6,731 bases of DNA, taken from contig JAJYKN010000075.1 of NCBI GenBank assembly GCA_021788515.1, positions 1 through 6,731 on the forward strand, given 5' to 3'. The position numbers and the translations under genes were made by a program. The stretch is from Nitrospirota bacterium (GTDB lineage Bacteria > Nitrospirota > UBA9217). The first letter of the stretch is position 1. Each line of letters begins with the position of its first letter. The notes under the pieces were generated by a model that did not search any database, was not told where the DNA came from, and was given only the letters and a program-made list of their open reading frames with translations. This document shows positions 6,223-6,731 of the stretch, in pieces.

Positions 6223-6293
6223 GCCACGGAGTCACGGAGACACGGAGAAAAAGCTGAAAAATTAATTCTTCTGTGTCTCTGAGACTCTGTGGC
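6223..6293. repeat. Hairpin element of 8-nt iterated units between adaptor and permease genes
   Basis: The left arm (6223-6250) contains three consecutive 8-nt units: CACGGAGT (6225-6232), CACGGAGA (6233-6240) and CACGGAGA (6241-6248). The right arm (6266-6293) is its imperfect reverse complement, with units CACAGAGT, CTCAGAGA and CACAGAAG when read from the other strand. The arms match at 22 of 28 positions, and the intervening loop is about 15 nt. Four of the six mismatches are G in the left arm opposite T in the right arm, so a plus-strand RNA would keep them as G-U pairs, while the minus-strand mRNA would have A-C mismatches. The arrangement is like short dispersed palindromic repeats found between genes in many environmental bacteria; from memory, similar GTGTCTCTGTG-type repeats are common, but I know no formal family name. 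Confidence 0.75.
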
Positions 6294-6301
6294 TGATGAT
6301 T

Positions 6302-6731
6302 TCAGTTCAGGTTTTGCGCAACTACGACTTTCCTGCCGTCGATGCCGGCAGCCTGCTTGCTCACGATCACCTTGTCGCCGGCTTTCAAGCCCGTCACCGC
6401 TTCGATGAAATCGCCCTGCTCTTCGCCGAGCTGGACCATCTGGAACACCGCGTTCCCGTCAGCGGACACGATGTAGACGCCCGAAAGCCCGGAAAGGGTG
6501 ACGACGGCAGAACGGGGGACGAGGATGGCATCACGCTTGCCTGCCGTAAAAAAGGCCTTGCCGTACATGCCGGTGATCAGGCCTTTGTCCGCAGGGACGT
6601 CGATTTTGACTACGAAGGAGTGGGTCCGCATATCGGCTGCGGGGACCACCTGCGCTATCCGGGCATCGATGTCTTTGCCGGGCATGGCGTCAATCCTGAC
6701 CGTGACTCGCTTGCCCGGTTCCACGAACCGG
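6302..6731 (-). CDS. RND efflux periplasmic adaptor (membrane fusion protein), C-terminal part (cut by right window edge)
   Basis: The last 142 or so codons of an AcrA/HlyD-type adaptor; the reading frame stays open through the window edge (reads RFVEPGKRVTVRID), so the start lies outside. The visible part covers the end of the beta-barrel domain (GKRVTVRIDAMPGKDIDARIAQVVPAAD, then SFVVKIDVPADKGLITGMYGKAFF) and the membrane-proximal domain (ILVPRSAVVTLSGLSGVYIVSADGNAVFQMVQLG, then FIEAVTGLKAGDKVIVS). The PxSAV block and the GLxxGDxVIVS block near the end are hallmarks of these adaptors. They link the inner-membrane pump to the outer-membrane channel in the periplasm. The permease gene follows directly in the same direction, which makes a two-gene efflux operon very likely. 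The lipoprotein or signal peptide and the hairpin domain cannot be assessed here. Confidence 0.94.
   Translation of the reverse strand, partial: RFVEPGKRVTVRIDAMPGKDIDARIAQVVPAADMRTHSFVVKIDVPADKGLITGMYGKAFFTAGKRDAILVPRSAVVTLSGLSGVYIVSADGNAVFQMVQLGEEQGDFIEAVTGLKAGDKVIVSKQAAGIDGRKVVVAQNLN

Noticed and set aside
6225..6248. Three tandem 8-nt units considered as a CRISPR-like array
   Set aside because: Units are far too short, have no spacers between them, and form one arm of an inverted repeat; there are no cas genes.
5335..6282. A 315-codon open frame on the plus strand, antisense to the RND permease
   Set aside because: Its translation is rich in H, R, D and V with no domain or membrane pattern, and it lies opposite a clear, complete transporter gene. 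It is a shadow of codon bias.
3046..6731. Adaptor and permease considered as a CusBA-type heavy-metal pump
   Set aside because: The TM4 motif has the paired aspartates of multidrug-type RND pumps, and no metal-binding methionine or histidine clusters were evident.

Overview
The window is a 6.7 kb piece of a moderately GC-rich chromosome from a Gram-negative bacterium. The evidence for Gram-negative is a lipid A acyltransferase and a tripartite RND efflux pump. The overall feel (FmdB zinc ribbon, stand-alone CBS-pair protein, LipM-type octanoyltransferase, short-period palindromic spacers between genes) suggests an environmental Nitrospirota or Desulfobacterota/deltaproteobacterial lineage. 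That placement is an impression from composition and gene types, not a demonstrated assignment.

Every supported gene lies on the minus strand, so reading order runs from high to low coordinates. At 6731-6302 is the C-terminal part of an RND periplasmic adaptor, cut by the window edge. It is followed by a complete 1052-residue RND inner-membrane permease (6204-3046). Next come a crotonase/enoyl-CoA hydratase-family protein (2932-2192), a two-CBS-domain protein (2082-1654), a 65-residue FmdB-type zinc ribbon protein (1532-1335), an LpxL/HtrB-type lipid A acyltransferase (about 1173-259), and the N-terminal part of a LipM/LplA-type octanoyl/lipoyl transferase (281-1), cut by the left edge.

Functionally these look like several small transcription units rather than one pathway. 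Adaptor and permease form one efflux system; its outer-membrane factor would lie outside the window. The zinc ribbon gene has its own near-consensus sigma70-type promoter (1612-1640) and a strong intrinsic terminator (about 1260-1295), so it is probably transcribed alone. The acyltransferase and the LipM-like gene overlap by 23 bp and are probably translationally coupled; both families act on acyl groups carried by acyl carrier protein.

The most unusual feature is in the spacers. Three gaps (6205-6301, 2933-3045, 2083-2191) each hold an imperfect palindrome built of short iterated purine-rich units of about 7-9 nt, and a fourth (1174-1334) holds a degenerate, one-sided version. The primary sequences differ but the design is alike. 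No gap exceeds 300 bp. No RNA gene, CRISPR array, insertion sequence or phage gene was seen, and I found no convincing novel multi-gene system.
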